Assembly (NCBI GenBank): GCA_027886185.1
Contig: WOAB01000226.1
Span: 1,178,001-1,242,000, forward strand
DNA: 64,000 bases
DNA from: Rheum nobile
Lineage: Eukaryota; Streptophyta; Magnoliopsida; Caryophyllales; Polygonaceae
Direction: 5' to 3'
In this document: one piece after another, positions 1 to 11,455 of the stretch
How the letters are laid out: each line of letters begins with the position of its first letter
Numbering within the stretch: position 1 is the first letter of the stretch
Notes under the pieces: model-generated
The model's database searches: none
What the model saw: only the letters and a program-made list of their open reading frames with translations
Told to the model about the DNA's origin: nothing
Program-made: the position numbers and the translations under genes

Positions 1-777
1 AACGGAGGACGCGCGCTGAAACCCTAGAGAGCCGCCGAATATCTGTTATGGAAAACAGATTTGGAAGTTGCAACTTGGGCCTCAAGGAAGATCTTGGTGA
101 GCAGATAATTTGGTTAGGATAAGTTTAGAAAAGATTGTATAGGATATTATTCTCTTATTTTCCTTAAGTAAAACTAGGGTAAATCTGAGAACTTCCTAGA
201 CTATATATTCGAAAGCTGTGAACTTCACTAAAAAGGCAGAACATGGAACACAGAAGACAGAACATGGAACACAGAAGACAGAACACGGAACACAGAAGAC
301 AGAACATGGAACACAGAAGACAGAACACGGAACACAGAAGATAGACGACGAAACACAGAGATATTCAGTGAGTAGAGCATTCGGAACAAGAGAAGAGCAT
401 TTGAAAGAAGAGAAGAGTATTCGAAGGAAGAAGAAGAACACTTACAAGGGACGAGACTTTGGTGAGTTGAGTACTTGTTAGGGTTTTGTTTGTCTTAGGT
501 GTTGTTAGGAACGTTACATTGAGAAGTCTAGATATCTAGGAGTAAACTAGATTGAGATCAGACTTGCTTGTTTGTAATTCCAAGATTAATAACATAAGTA
601 GACATTCGAAATCCTACTAGGGAAACCTAGAGGTATAGGTTTTTCTTAGTCAACTAGTTGGTTGATTAAGTTTTCCTCTCTAAGGAACTGAGTTCGTTAC
701 TTCATAATTCTGTTGTTATTTTCCACTGCCCAAGGAACAAACTTACCGTTCCTTGATCTAACACACTCGATTCTACA
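1..777 (+). mobile_element. copia-type LTR, 3' part (left end outside window)
   Basis: The end of this block (about 595-777) resembles the 3' end of the copia LTR at 9092-10047: a 'taagtagac...tcgaaatcct' stretch, 'ggtttttctt', 'agttgg', then 'gagttcgtt' and a terminal CGATTCTACA (compare CGATCCAACA). No primer-binding site follows it, so it is a solo LTR or the 3' LTR of an element lying to the left. The target duplication cannot be checked because the left end is outside the window. Confidence 0.55.
238..342 (+). repeat. 21-bp minisatellite, five units
   Basis: Five consecutive copies of a 21-bp unit (AGAACATGGAACACAGAAGAC, with T/C variation at the seventh base) lie inside the LTR remnant. 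Because 21 is a multiple of three, the array stays open in several frames and creates repetitive short ORFs on both strands. I regard those as artefacts, not genes. Confidence 0.9.
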
Positions 778-1159
778 GTTTCATACTTCTATGTTATTTA
801 TGTATTGGGTATATACATATATATAAGGCCAATCTCTGTATGGTCTTGGATGTGGTGTTAAATATGTAAATAGACATGGAAATTTTATTCATGTGCGGTT
901 ATGCGGAGACCGTGATATTTAAGCCATGTTGATGATCTTGGCATATGTGCAAGAAGTTGTGTAATCTCTGGACATGTATACATATAACATATATTTATAT
1001 GTATAGATAATGATTAAATTCTTGTTGGTGTCATGCATTGTATGCTAACCGCATATGGTGGTAGTTGAAATCTCGTACGTGGATGTTCATATGCATATTT
1101 TTTAGGAAATGGAACTCTGGAACTTCGGTTCCCCTGAGAGTTCTTTTCCTCAGTTTCTC

Positions 1160-2223
1160 TACTTTTGAAGATGACAAATATTATGATACTAATGTTTTAT
1201 CTCAAAGATGTGCTTTAGGGAACCACAGGACAAATACCGAAGGTATGAATGCCAAACAGGACAAGAGAACCAAGGAACAAGACAAAGGAAGGAACCCAGA
1301 GGAACCCAGGTGTGCCCAGAAATGCAACATGTGACTTTGCGTTTCCCGAGAAATCTGGGAACACCAAACCTCGGACAAAAGGAGGTGAAAGCGACTTGAG
1401 AGAAGCTTCTAAAAGCCTGCCACCATCCAAGAGCAAGACTCCAAGATGCCTAGAACAATGAACCTCGGACAAAGGCACTGAAAGCGACAGCTCATAGAGA
1501 TGTCGCTGTCCAGAAGACAGTTCCCAAGTGCCCAGATTGTTGAACCTCGAAAGAAGGAAGCTGGAGAACGACTTGGCTAAAGAGGTTGACTAACCTAGAA
1601 GGATTCTGAGCTGCCTAGGTTGTTTGCACATGCCAAGAACAACGTGGACCAAGGAGAACCACTTATCCTAGGGCAAGCTCAATCTGTGGAACCAAGAGAA
1701 GAAGAAGCTGCGAAGAATCCTCTATAAAAGGAAGACTAACTCAAGAGTTATCTTCAAGCACTGAAATACGAATCACACTCATTAGCAAATATCAAGTGTG
1801 AACCTTCAAACAAGATCATCAAAGCAAACCGAGATCAAGAGGAACCAGTCAAGGAAGAGAAGAGTTGAGTGCTAAGTTCCTGTGACTGTAAGTGATAGTT
1901 CCTAGGTGCGAAGGTCTGTTTCTTGGATTAATTATTGATTGTGTTAAGTTATCTAGGATTGCCTAATTGTGTGTAAGGCAAAGAAACTGTGTGTTTGTTC
2001 CTAGGATAAGTTGTAACCAAAAGAGATAAGAAATCAAGAAGTAGACCTTGAAATCCTTTCGAAAGAAAGGTAGTGGTTTTTATCCTGGATTACTAGTTGG
2101 CAATCAAAGGTTTCCACTATAAGGAACTTGTCATTTGTTTGATTGTTTATTTCCGCTGCGAAGGGAACTTAGAATCCATATTCTGAGTTCCTTAAGTTAT
2201 TATCTAACAATCACGATCCTACA
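1160..2223 (+). mobile_element. second copia-type LTR (solo or isolated)
   Basis: This is a second, diverged member of the same LTR group. It has a TATA-like box (TCTATAAAAGGAAG, about 1721-1734), a 'ggtagtggttttt' segment near 2068, an 'actagttgg' segment and a terminal CACGATCCTACA ending near 2223. No primer-binding site follows. The left border is uncertain; 'ttttgaagatgac' near 1163 is my best guess. I found no matching target duplication, so one edge may be deleted. Confidence 0.5.
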
Positions 2224-2970
2224 ATAATACATGTAAGTACATGTACGAAATGCTAATAGAGGAGGAAGTGTTCAAGCCTCTATATATATATATGAAATAT
2301 GTGTATCATGAAATTGGTGGAAGCACATGTGTATGACCATGGAATTGTTTTGGTCATGGTATGATCATGGTTGGAAAATCTAATTCCTCGGATTCATTCC
2401 ATATATTTGGGGGATGGAGGTATATTGTAACACCCCCAAAATACCTTTGGAAATATTATCACCAGTGACCTCAGGATACACACCCGGGGTCACCCAAGGC
2501 TTACCGTTTTTATAACAAATAATATAATGTTATAAACTTTATTAAATAACATGGAAGTTGACCATATAATATTCAAACCAACGTCATAGGTTACAACTGG
2601 TACAAAACCAAATACAGAAATGTTTATTACAGAGTCTTTGAAATAAATAAACGTCATAAAGGGGTTTGAGCGATCTCACGCCGGGATCTTCAACCTTGGA
2701 AAACACTAAAAAATATCAACTGCCTTTGACGTCGGAATCTGGCCTTCACGAATGAGGAAGTTTACCTGATGTGTCGTATGAGACGGATGACACCAGCCAA
2801 CCATGCAAGGAATAAAAAACGGTTGGTTAGTCTAATGAAAGAATATACAAGGGTACAAATAAAAAGGTTCTAAGTAGTCGTATCAAGTTACAACTATCGT
2901 TTCTCGAATAATAGCCGATATGCGAGGTGAACTTCGATACTTCTACGGAAACATAAGAAAACGCATGATC

Positions 2971-3056
2971 AAGAGAAGACTCCAAAGGAATTGAGTCTTA
3001 TGGAAAACGTATGAAGAGAAGACTCTGAAGGAATTGAGTCTTATAGGAAACGTATG
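2971..3056. repeat. 43-bp tandem duplication inside the gypsy LTR
   Basis: Two adjacent copies of a 43-bp unit beginning AAGAGAAGACTC, with a few mismatches. It corresponds to the 'agactcatttcagttggagtcttc' area of the related plus-strand LTRs, which is present once there. Confidence 0.75.
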
Positions 3057-3893
3057 ACAAGTGTTTGGGAACGTTAAGTTTTCACACCGGTTTAAAACAC
3101 GACCTTGATTATTTGGGTCAACGACCAACCTCACCGCGCAATGCGAATCCAGATTGGAAAGAAGACTTACTCTAACAAAAGTCCGGACGGTTTCCACGTT
3201 GTACTCCTCGCCTGAGGGTATATTAATTATGTGCGAAAAAGCACTTATCTCATTTAATTCCAATACACTCATTCATGTTACAGCTTTTAATCCACATCAT
3301 CTCGATACGAGAGATATTTATGGGAATGAATCCCGATTGTTGGCACCAGCTGAGTGCACCAACCCTGAACAAGGGTACGGTCATGACCAGAAAGTACTAG
3401 GGCAAAATCCTCCTAATACCAGTTATAAAGAAACGACTAGACCTCGTAAGGTACATAGCGTTCCTACGAATACCCGTTCTAACTACACATGTAAGTTCAT
3501 ACATAAATCCACACCAAAACCATTACGGTAATATCATACATGATAGCGTTGTTTCTAGCAATATATACAACCTATTATAGATTCATATTTTAACACATTG
3601 TTTTATTAATACTGTTCCCAAACAGAAAACAACAACTTTCATCCCATCTTAATTAACAATCAATTAATTGATAATCAAGGGAAACATGGAATAATGAGCA
3701 AGAGCGAACCGCCACTTGCCTTAGTTTTGACAAACGAATAGATCGGGTTCGAGATCTGGAACTTGAATCCGAGTACGGATTCCTACGACGACGACGAGTC
3801 ATAAAACGGAACCCTAAGTTAGATATGATACGAAACGAAACGAAGATATGAAACAAAATGAAGATACGAAACGAACGAAGGGAAAAAGGCATG

Positions 3894-4025
3894 AGCCGCG
3901 GCCGTGGTTACCAAAGCCGCGATCGCGCTTGCTGGGCAAGGCCGCGGTCGCGGTTGGCATATCCGTGGTTGCGGTTTCCTAGGCCAAGCCCGCGGTCGCG
4001 GTTGATGGAGCCGCGGTCGCGGATC
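3894..4025. repeat. cluster of GC-rich dyads, downstream of the LTR TATA box
   Basis: About six copies, some degenerate, of a CCGCG-NN-CGCGG dyad occur in 130 bp, for example at about 3915, 3941, 3990 and 4010. In the sense direction of the element (minus strand) the core reads CCGCGACCGCGG. A second cluster of degenerate copies lies upstream of the TATA box at 4407-4500. The GC content is far above that of the flanks. Confidence 0.75.
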
Positions 4026-4190
4026 TCCATCCCGACACGAGGTTAGGCGGCTCCGAAGCCTTACCGACGACGACGATGAGACTTGTTCACCACCACCGCG
4101 TATCACCACCACTCCAAGGCTGCCAACGACACCTCCGATGACTACTAGGAACTCCGGCGACGACTAGAAACTCCGGCGACGACTAATTCG

Positions 4191-4193
<3 letters not shown>

Positions 4194-4232
<39 letters not shown>
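4194..4232. repeat. (AG)n microsatellite
   Basis: An uninterrupted AG dinucleotide tract of nearly 40 bp in the 5' leader region of the minus-strand LTR. Confidence 0.9.
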
Positions 4233-4237
<5 letters not shown>

Positions 4238-4724
4238 TTTGAGGATGGAGAGAATGGCTGCCAACGACCTCCTTTTATAGCCAAGGAGGAGCAGGAGTTC
4301 ACCCACAATGGCAAACCAATCGATCCAGCTCCCCCGGCATTAGGAGCTCGTGGAGAAAGCCAGTCGTCGTTCTTCTAGAAGCTGGCGAAGAAGACGAACA
4401 GAGCAAACCGCGGTCGCAGTTTCAGAACCGCAATCGCGGTTTGGCTATGGGCGAAACCGCGCCCACGGATTCAAACCACGGTCGTAGAACTGCCGCGCTT
4501 GCGTCCCTGGGTCTTTGGTCACGGTTCTTGCTCGAGGACATGCTAAATTATGATTTTAGCATTCTATAACTAATCTAAGACCCCATTGTCTCAATAAACG
4601 TATATTAATCCGTTAAAAGGGTCTTACAGAAATTTCCCGATACGTCTTTCTTACAAAACGACAGTTTGAGACTTTTAGGGGTTATTACAATACCTTCCCA
4701 AAAAAAAAAGTTTCAAACCCGAAA

Positions 4725-7151
4725 CTAGGCCGAAAACAGCTCGGGAAAATGACTAAGCATACCAGACTCAGTCTCCCATGTTTCCCAAGTTACCTCATCA
4801 GATCCCGACTTGGACCAGAGGATCCACACTAATGGTACCACCTTATTCCTCAAGTGCTTCTCTCGGCGTTCGAGAATACGCACATGTCTCTCCTCGTATG
4901 TACCATTTGCCTGAATCTCGATGTCCTCATAGCTCAGCACATGAGACACATCTGGTACATACTTCCTTAGCAGAGACACATGGAACACGTTATGCACTGG
5001 ATGCGTCGACGACGGTAATGCTAAACGATATGCTAGAGATCCAACTTTGTCAAGGATCTCAAACGGTCCCACATAGCGAGGGTTGAGCTTCCCACACTTG
5101 TCGAACTTGAACACACCCTTGGATGGCGACACCCTGACAAACACCTTGTCGCCTACTTCAAATTCGACATTCCTGCGCTTCAAATCAGCATAAGACTTAT
5201 GTCGACTCTGAGCTGTAAGCATCCTTTGTCTGATCAAGGCAATATCCGAGGCAGTCCTTTCGACTAACTCCGATCTGAGCAGAATCTTATCAGTATTCTC
5301 ATCCCAACAAATCGGAGATCTGCACTTTCGACCGTACAAAGCCTCGAATGGAGCCATCTTGATGGTAGAATGCCAGTTATTGTTGTACGTGAATTCAATC
5401 AGACTTAAGTTGTTCTCCCAGCTGGTCGGACGATCTAGTACACAAGCTCTCAGCATATCCTCCAGTGTCTGGATGGTCCTCTCAGACTGTCCATCCGTCT
5501 GAGGATGAAACGTAGTACTGAACTTCAACTCAGTTCCCATGGCCTTGTGGAGTTCCTTCCAGAATCTCGACATAAACCGGCCATCACGATCCGATACAAT
5601 GGTTTTTGGCGTACCATGCAATCGGACAATCTCGTGTAGGAAAACTTCGGATAGCCTCTGGGTCCTCCAAGTTGACTTGATGGCCACGAAATGAGCACTC
5701 TTCGTGAGCCTGTCAATGATCACCCATATGGCATCCTTCTGACTCTGAGTCTTCGGCAACTTTGTGACGAAGTCCATCACAATATCATTTCACTTCCATT
5801 CTGGCACTGGGAGAGGTTGCAATTCACCACCTGGTCTGCGGTGTTCTATCTTGACCTTTTGACAAGTCAAGCATTTCGTCACAAATTCTGCTACGTCCCA
5901 CTTCAAGTTAGGCCACCAGAATTTCTTCCTGAGGTCTTTGTACATCTTACTGGATCCTGGATGTACAGAATAAGCTGACGAATGGGCCTCCTTCATTACC
6001 AATTGGCAAAGGCTATCTACGTCAGGCACACAGATTCGGTCCTGAAACCAGAGTGATCCATCATCTTGAATCACGAATCCCGGAGCTTTCCCATCCATCA
6101 CCTCACTGCTTAACTTCACTAAGATCACATCATCAACCTGCTTCTCCTTGATCTGATCAAGTAGCGTAGCCTGAATCTCCAACATACTCAGGCATTCTCG
6201 ATGCTGATCATACAAGACATCAATCTCGCACAATCCTTGGTGCAGTTTGGTTTGAGCAGTGAGTAGAGCTACTACGGTCTCGTGCGGCGTCTTCCGGCTT
6301 AAAGCATCGGCTACCACGTTAGCCTTGCCCGGATGATACAGCAACTCGATGTCGTAATCCTTGAGTAGCTCCAACCAGCGACGTTGCCTCATATTCAACT
6401 CTTTCTGAGTGAACACATACTTGAGACTCTTATGGTCGGTAAATATCTGGCACCTAACACCATAGAGATAGTGCCTCCAAATCTTCAGCGCGAAAACCAC
6501 AGCCGCTAACTCCAGATCATGCGTCGGATAGTTCGCTTCATAGGTCTTTAATTGTCGAGATGCGTATGCAATAACCTTCCCCTTTTGCATTAGTATGCAT
6601 CCTAACCCATGCTTGAAAGCGTCACTATAGACCACATAACCATCAATTCCTTCAGGTAGCGCCGAGACTGGTGCAGACGTCAGGCGATTTTTCAACTTCT
6701 GAAAACTTGTCTCACACTTGTCGTCCCATATGAACTTCTTATGGACCTTGCGGAGCAACCCGGTCATGGGTAGAGCAATCTTTGAAAATCCCTCCATGAA
6801 CCGTCTGTAATAACCTACAAGTCCCAAGAAACTGCGCATCTCCTTCACGTTCTGAGGTCGCTTCCAGTCGGCTACCGCCTCAATCTTCTGAGGATCAACC
6901 ATAACCCCATTCTCATTAATCACATGGCCTAAGAAAGCCACTTTCTTAATCCAGAAGTCACATTTAGACAACTTTGCATACAACTGATTTTGTCTAAGGA
7001 CCGACAAAGTGATACGAAGATGCTCCTCGTGAGCCTCCTTGTTCGGAGAATAGATCAGGATATCGTCTATAAATACCACCACGAACTTGTCCAAGTACTA
7101 GTGGAAACATATGTGCATCAGATCCATGAAAACTGATGGAGCATTGGTCAC
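4725..7151 (-). pseudogene. Ty3/gypsy (chromovirus-type) pol, 3' half: RT C-part, RNase H, integrase, chromodomain-like end
   Basis: Read from 7151 downward, the reverse transcriptase begins inside the conserved T-N-A-P...F-M-D-L-M segment. It continues through the catalytic FIDDILIYS motif and the RNase H region (YSDAFKHGLG, TDHKSLKY, NVVADALSRK), then the integrase zinc finger (H...C-L-T-C), the DDE core (MDFVTKLP, HPQTDGQSERT) and a C-terminal VTWE segment like the chromodomain end of Tekay/Del elements. Two in-frame stops interrupt it: TAG at 7095-7097 and a TGA replacing the expected Trp at 5781-5783. A three-residue duplication (WET-WET) lies near the end. Gag, protease and the N-terminal half of RT are missing. 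The clade assignment is inference. Confidence 0.85.
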
Positions 7152-8658
7152 TCATCCACCATCACCAACACCAGACAAACTGATCATGGTCCCTTACACA
7201 GCCCCAACTTCTCCAACTCCTGAACCCGCTCCTCAAAACCCTAACCCTAAACCATCCTCGGCCGCCCCAACCGCTATCTCCTCAAATGAAAGAGAGGAGG
7301 TCCAATCCTCTCCTACCCAGCCTACCCAGATCGAAGATGAGACAAAGGATTTTCTTGGAGAAGCCGTCACGCCATCAGCGACAGAGGAACACACTGCTCT
7401 CACGCAGAAAATCCAAGGGGTGGTTCACAGCCTTGCAAGGGAACTGACAGAGGAGGCTGAGGAGGAATTGCCCTCAAAGGTCCCACAGCCCTCTGGTAGG
7501 GTTAAGATGGGTTGTACCGCCAAGAGAAGGACCCGCGCTCAGAAGCAGGTTGTTAAGGCGATCACTCTCAGTTCTGATGAAGAGTCAGAACCCCTCTCTG
7601 GGCACCAAGCCAAAAGGGACAAGGTCTCTGCAGCTCTGGTTCGAAAAAGCCAAAGGCGTCAGGTTGCCAAGATCAAGGCAAAAGGGGTGTCTGATGAAAC
7701 CAAGGATGTCAGCCACAAGTCGGTGGTCAAGGAGTTGTTGGTTGATCCTGAGTCCCTCAAGAAAAATGCTCTGGAGGAGGTCTCTGAGGTGTTGCAAGTC
7801 CAGAAGTGGGGTCATCTGTTTATGCAGGAGGAGAGAGTTGATGAGGTTTTGTTGAGAGAGTTCTATTCTACGTTTGTTATGGAGGTCAGACCCCATGTTG
7901 TTCTGGGGAGTTACAAGATTGGTGGAACCGTCCACATGTTCTCTAGCATCGAGTTGGGGGTTGCTCTAGAGGTTCCTCACGAAGGCTATGAGGGGTATCC
8001 AAAAGGTCGTTGGCCCAAGGACTTTCCCTACTCTTAGGCAGTATGGGCGGTGGGCGGTTTACAGAATCCTCAGGGCTCTGGAGACTTAGACACTTCAGAG
8101 ATGTCTGCAATTAACAAGGTGCTCTTTCACTACCTCATCTGCAATGTTACCCCAAGGGGACAGAAGCGCAACAAGTTGCTTATTCTGGATGTAGTCCTTC
8201 TCTCCTTGCTATTGAAAAAGGAGTCAATCTGTCTCCCACGGATAATGATGCAGCACATGGCGCATGCCAGGAACACTGACCAGCACGCTCTTCCGTTCCC
8301 AAGAGTTATCAAGAAAATTCTGGAGTACCACAAAGTATACAACTCTTCGGCAGAATCGAGCGTCTTTTCCCGTCCTCTGGATATCAGCAATCTGCACAAG
8401 ATGCAGTTCACTCTTCAAGAAGGCCAAGGGTGGGTAAAAGTGGGAAGTGTGCCTGTCATTTCTGAAGTACATGAGGAGTCTGAGGATGCTGATTCTGAGG
8501 GGGAACTGAAGGAAAATTCTATTCTGGGGAAGGAACTGAGGAGCCTATGTCGGGCAGTAACCAACCTGGCTGAACAGCAACGGCTTCTCACGGCGGACGT
8601 GCGCGCTCTGATCTCTCTTCACTCACCGGCTCCATCGGCTGGTCCCAGTGATGCTTAA
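7152..8658 (+). pseudogene. env-like / 'putative plant transposon protein' ORF of a SIRE-type copia element
   Basis: A long reading frame is broken once by TAG at 8035-8037 and continues in the same frame to 8658. The N-terminal third is Pro/Ser/Thr/Glu-rich and low in complexity. The centre (about 7830-8340) matches from memory the plant-transposon domain found in the extra ORF of SIRE/Maximus copia elements: EFYSTF...VRPHVVLGSYK...GGTVHMF, then L-I-C-N-V-T-P and LPFPRVIKKILEY. A hydrophilic, coiled-coil-like tail follows. The open frame begins at 7111, but its first residues are the antisense of gypsy RT, so the true element sequence starts near 7152. Its function in retrotransposition is not established. 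Confidence 0.6.
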
Positions 8659-9091
8659 ATCGCTTTCCCGCCTTCCAAACCCCTCTTTCGTTCCCTAGCT
8701 CATCTATCCCCACTATCTTGAATTTCTTTGTTTCTGACTTGTGTTTGCCCTGAGTGGCATGTTGATCTTGTCTGGATATTTTGCATGTTTTGATGTTTGT
8801 GATTGCACTTGGTTTAAGCTTGTTTGGCTTTATTTAATAAACAAGGGGTTGTTTTGCTTATCTTGATGTGTTCATTTTTCTCTATCTCTTTACTCATGTT
8901 TTTGATGATGCCAAAAGGGGGAAAATGACATGTAGCTTTAGTTGAGGGGGAACTAACATGGTTTCATATGTTGCTAGACTGAGGGGGAACTATTATGCCT
9001 AAGTGTGGAAAACTTTCTCTTCACAACTGTATTTATCTCATGTATATGTTTTATTGTCAAGGATGTTTATCACCATAAAAAAGGGGGAATT
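8659..9091 (+). other. copia 3' untranslated region with polypurine tract
   Basis: This stretch lies between the env-like ORF and the LTR. Several 'AAAAGGGGGA'-like purine runs (about 8915, 8945, 8981) precede the functional-looking polypurine tract AAAAAAGGGGGAA (about 9077-9089), immediately before the LTR start. Phrases such as 'gatgatgccaaaaggggga' are typical of SIRE-lineage elements. Confidence 0.6.
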
Positions 9092-10047
9092 TGTTGAATT
9101 CCTTAGGTTTTGGTAGTAATAAACATTCAGCTAATCTGGTGACTAAGTGTTTCAGGAACAAAGACAGTTGTCACAGGGAACCATTGCAGCAAGGATCGTT
9201 TCAGGAACAAAGACAGTTGTCACAGGGAACCATTGCAGCAAGGATCGTAGAGGGAACAAAGCTCTGTCCATATGCTTTGTTACCTCTCAAGGAACATCAA
9301 TGACGAACAAGACGAAGCTGCGAATGGAGTGAAGGGTTTCCAGCGTGAAGATCATGGAAACAATCTTGGAAGATCACGCGGTCAAGGAAAAGGATTTCGG
9401 CTGGAAGGATCTCGCCGAAGAGAAGATTTGGAGAGAGAATCTGAATGTGTTATCTTAGGAAATCTTTCTTAAGATAATATATTTGGAGAGAGAAGGATTC
9501 TATCTTTATCCGTTTATGTTATCTTAGAAAAATTCTTCCTTAGATAATATCGGCTGATAAGATAATATTCTTCAAATCATTTTAAATATTTTCTTGTTAC
9601 ATTTCTATCTTGTTACGATTAGGGTTTAGTCGAGTTGTATTTATAGATGTTTGGATTCATTTCTATGTAAGCATCGACGACGAAGAACAAAGAGCATTAA
9701 ACTGAGAAAAGAAAAAGGAGAGTGAAGCTGTGTGTGAGTCTTAGAGGGTTGAGTTCGTATTCATCGTTGTAGGAGTGATCTTCGAATCTAGCTGGGTAGT
9801 CTAGGGTTTGGAGTCCATGCTACAAGTGTAATCGAACAAGAAATCAATAAGACGAGTAGACGCTTCAAAATCCTCTCAAGTGAGAAGCTTGAAGGTAGTG
9901 GTTTTTCTTTGATTAGCTAGTTGGCTAATTAGGGTTTCCACTATACATCGTGAGTTCGTTTCTTATCTTTCTTGCTATATTATTCTGCTGCACCTTATGT
10001 GGGAACAAAGCCTTTGTTCCCTCAGATGTAACTCTAACGATCCAACA
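9092..10047 (+). mobile_element. copia (SIRE-like) LTR
   Basis: The LTR starts TGTTGAATTCC directly after a polypurine tract and ends GATCCAACA. It is followed after two bases by the primer-binding site TGGTATCAGAGCC (10050-10062), complementary to the initiator Met tRNA 3' end. Its length is 956 bp. It is therefore preceded by a 3' internal end and followed by a 5' internal start. A 49-bp tandem duplication lies near its start and a TATA-like 'tatttatag' near 9640. Confidence 0.85.
9149..9247 (+). repeat. 49-bp tandem duplication in the copia LTR
   Basis: Two essentially identical head-to-tail copies of 49 bp (9149-9197 and 9198-9246), each starting GTTTCAGGAACAAAGACAG. The near-identity suggests a recent slippage event. 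Confidence 0.9.
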
Positions 10048-10103
10048 ATTGGTATCAGAGCCTGGTGCTCTAGATTGTGTTCGTTACAGACTTTGCAGGA
10101 AAG

Positions 10104-11042
10104 ATGTCGTCAAGCAATGCTATTGGAGATTCATTCTGGAAGCCTCCGACTCTGAAGGCCGGAGAATATGACTGATGGGTGGAACAAATCGAGTCCCATA
10201 TTTGTTCCATCGATGGACAGATATGGTGAGTCATTGAAGTTGGCCCTATAACCATTCCGAATGATAAAGATGCTACGAAGCCAAAGGCAAAAGTTGACTA
10301 CACTGATGATGACTGGAAGAAGCTGGAAAAGAACAGCAGAGCCAAAAAGATCCTTCATATGGCCTTGCTCCCCTCGGATCTCGAGAAAATCATGGGCTAC
10401 AAGATTGTCAAGGAGATTTAGGATGCTCTAAAACGCCTTTATCATGGAAATGAAGATGCTAAGAAAAACATGATTCTTTCCTTGATGAAAGAGTACGATC
10501 AGATCTCTCAGGGGAAGGATGAACATATTTAGGAATTCTACTCCAGATTCCAAGGGATAGTAGGCCAGCTTGAGTTCCTTGATGAAGAAATTCCAGACTG
10601 GAAGCTCACTCATCATTTTATGCAAGGCCTCAACTCTCAATGGGACGCAATTTCTCTCGCTCTCTACTCCCAGACGGATGTCAAGACTCTCACTATGGAA
10701 GAGGTGGTTTCCAATCTGGAAAGCAATGCCTCTGTCTACAATCACAAGATGAACAATAAAGGAGAGGAGAAGGCTAAAAGCATTGCCTTAAAGGTGGAAC
10801 GTGCCTTTGACTTATCTCAAGTCGAAGATGAAGATGAGGATGGTGATGAAGATGTTGCTCTCATCACTAGAGCCATGAAGAAGATATGGTCTCGAAACAA
10901 GGACACGCTGAGTTCCTCTGAAGGGAACAGAGACATGAAGGATGTCGTTTGCTACCACTGTCAAAACAAGGGACATCTTGCCAAAAACTGCTTCAAGAAA
11001 AAGGCAGGTCTTCCTCCGGCTCATGAAATGATAAATAAATGA
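10104..11042 (+). pseudogene. copia gag (degenerate)
   Basis: An ATG lies about 40 bp after the primer-binding site, and the frame extends to the TGA at 11040-11042. The product has the UBN2-type copia gag fold (WKPPTLKAGEYD, SRAKKILHMALLPSDLEKI, DALKRLYHGNEDAKK, LMKEYDQ, GLNSQWDAI). It ends with one CCHC zinc knuckle, C-Y-H-C-QNKG-H-LAKN-C, near 10952-10993. At least four in-frame stops interrupt the N-terminal half: TGA after GEYD, TGA after IW, TAG after KEI, TAG after EHI. The last 140 codons are open. Protease and pol are absent, and similarity stops near 11040. Confidence 0.8.
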
Positions 11043-11455
11043 CAATAAAAATGCATTGGCTTGGTGATATTTGTCTTGAAACTTGTGTGAAAAAAGTTAA
11101 AGGTCATGGGTTTAATTCTCTAATCTTTTCCCCAACTTTTTTTTTTGTTAAAAATTTGAGTCTTAATTGTTTTATTAAAATCTTTGTGTTTATTAAGCAT
11201 GTTTATTTCTCTTTTGTTTTTTGTTTTTCCTTCCATGTTTTAATTTTTTATTAACACAAAAATTAAAAATCTGACATTATATAAATAATTTTTCAAAACG
11301 TTAAAAAATAGAGTATATATTGCATGAATTAATCAAATTTCAAAAGGTAAATCTCATATTTTTTGTAGTTTTAAAATATTAATATAAATGTCGATTTGTG
11401 AAGTGAAAAATATATGAAACTCGTCCCCCTTCGATTAAGTTCTAGATCCGCCACT
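11040..11455. other. AT-rich stretch, possible DNA-transposon edge
   Basis: No gene is visible. A weakly tRNA-like phrase occurs at 11053-11125 ('tggcttggtgat' followed by 'gtcatgggtttaattc', reminiscent of A and B boxes). The stretch ends with 'tctagatccgccactg' (11440-11455), which resembles the terminal sequence of some plant DNA transposons. I could not find the partner terminus. Confidence 0.3.

Larger units (their letters stand above)
2426..4689 (-). mobile_element. Ty3/gypsy LTR on the minus strand (3' LTR of the element with pol at 4725-7150)
   Basis: Read on the minus strand, the LTR starts TGTAATAACCCC at 4689 and ends GGGGGTGTTACA at 2426, about 2.26 kb. These termini match the style of the plus-strand gypsy element at 44613-53981 (TGTGATACCCC to GGGGGTGTTACA). 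A minus-strand TATA box (TATAAAA, 4273-4279) is in the same GGC-TATAAAAGG context as in that element. A weak polypurine tract (4690-4712 complement) separates it from pol. It also contains GC-rich dyads (3894-4025, 4407-4500), a 43-bp tandem duplication (2971-3056) and an (AG)n tract. Confidence 0.8.

Noticed and set aside
196..481. Overlapping repetitive ORFs on both strands (Cys/Val-rich and Thr/Glu/His-rich)
   Set aside because: They follow the 21-bp tandem units in the LTR remnant; the period is a multiple of three, so frames stay open by chance.
3154..3531. A 125-codon plus-strand ORF
   Set aside because: It is antisense to the gypsy LTR interior, low in complexity and without any recognisable domain.
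7585..8472. Minus-strand ORFs opposite the copia env-like frame
   Set aside because: They are shadows of the plus-strand coding frame, which has the recognisable transposon-protein motifs.
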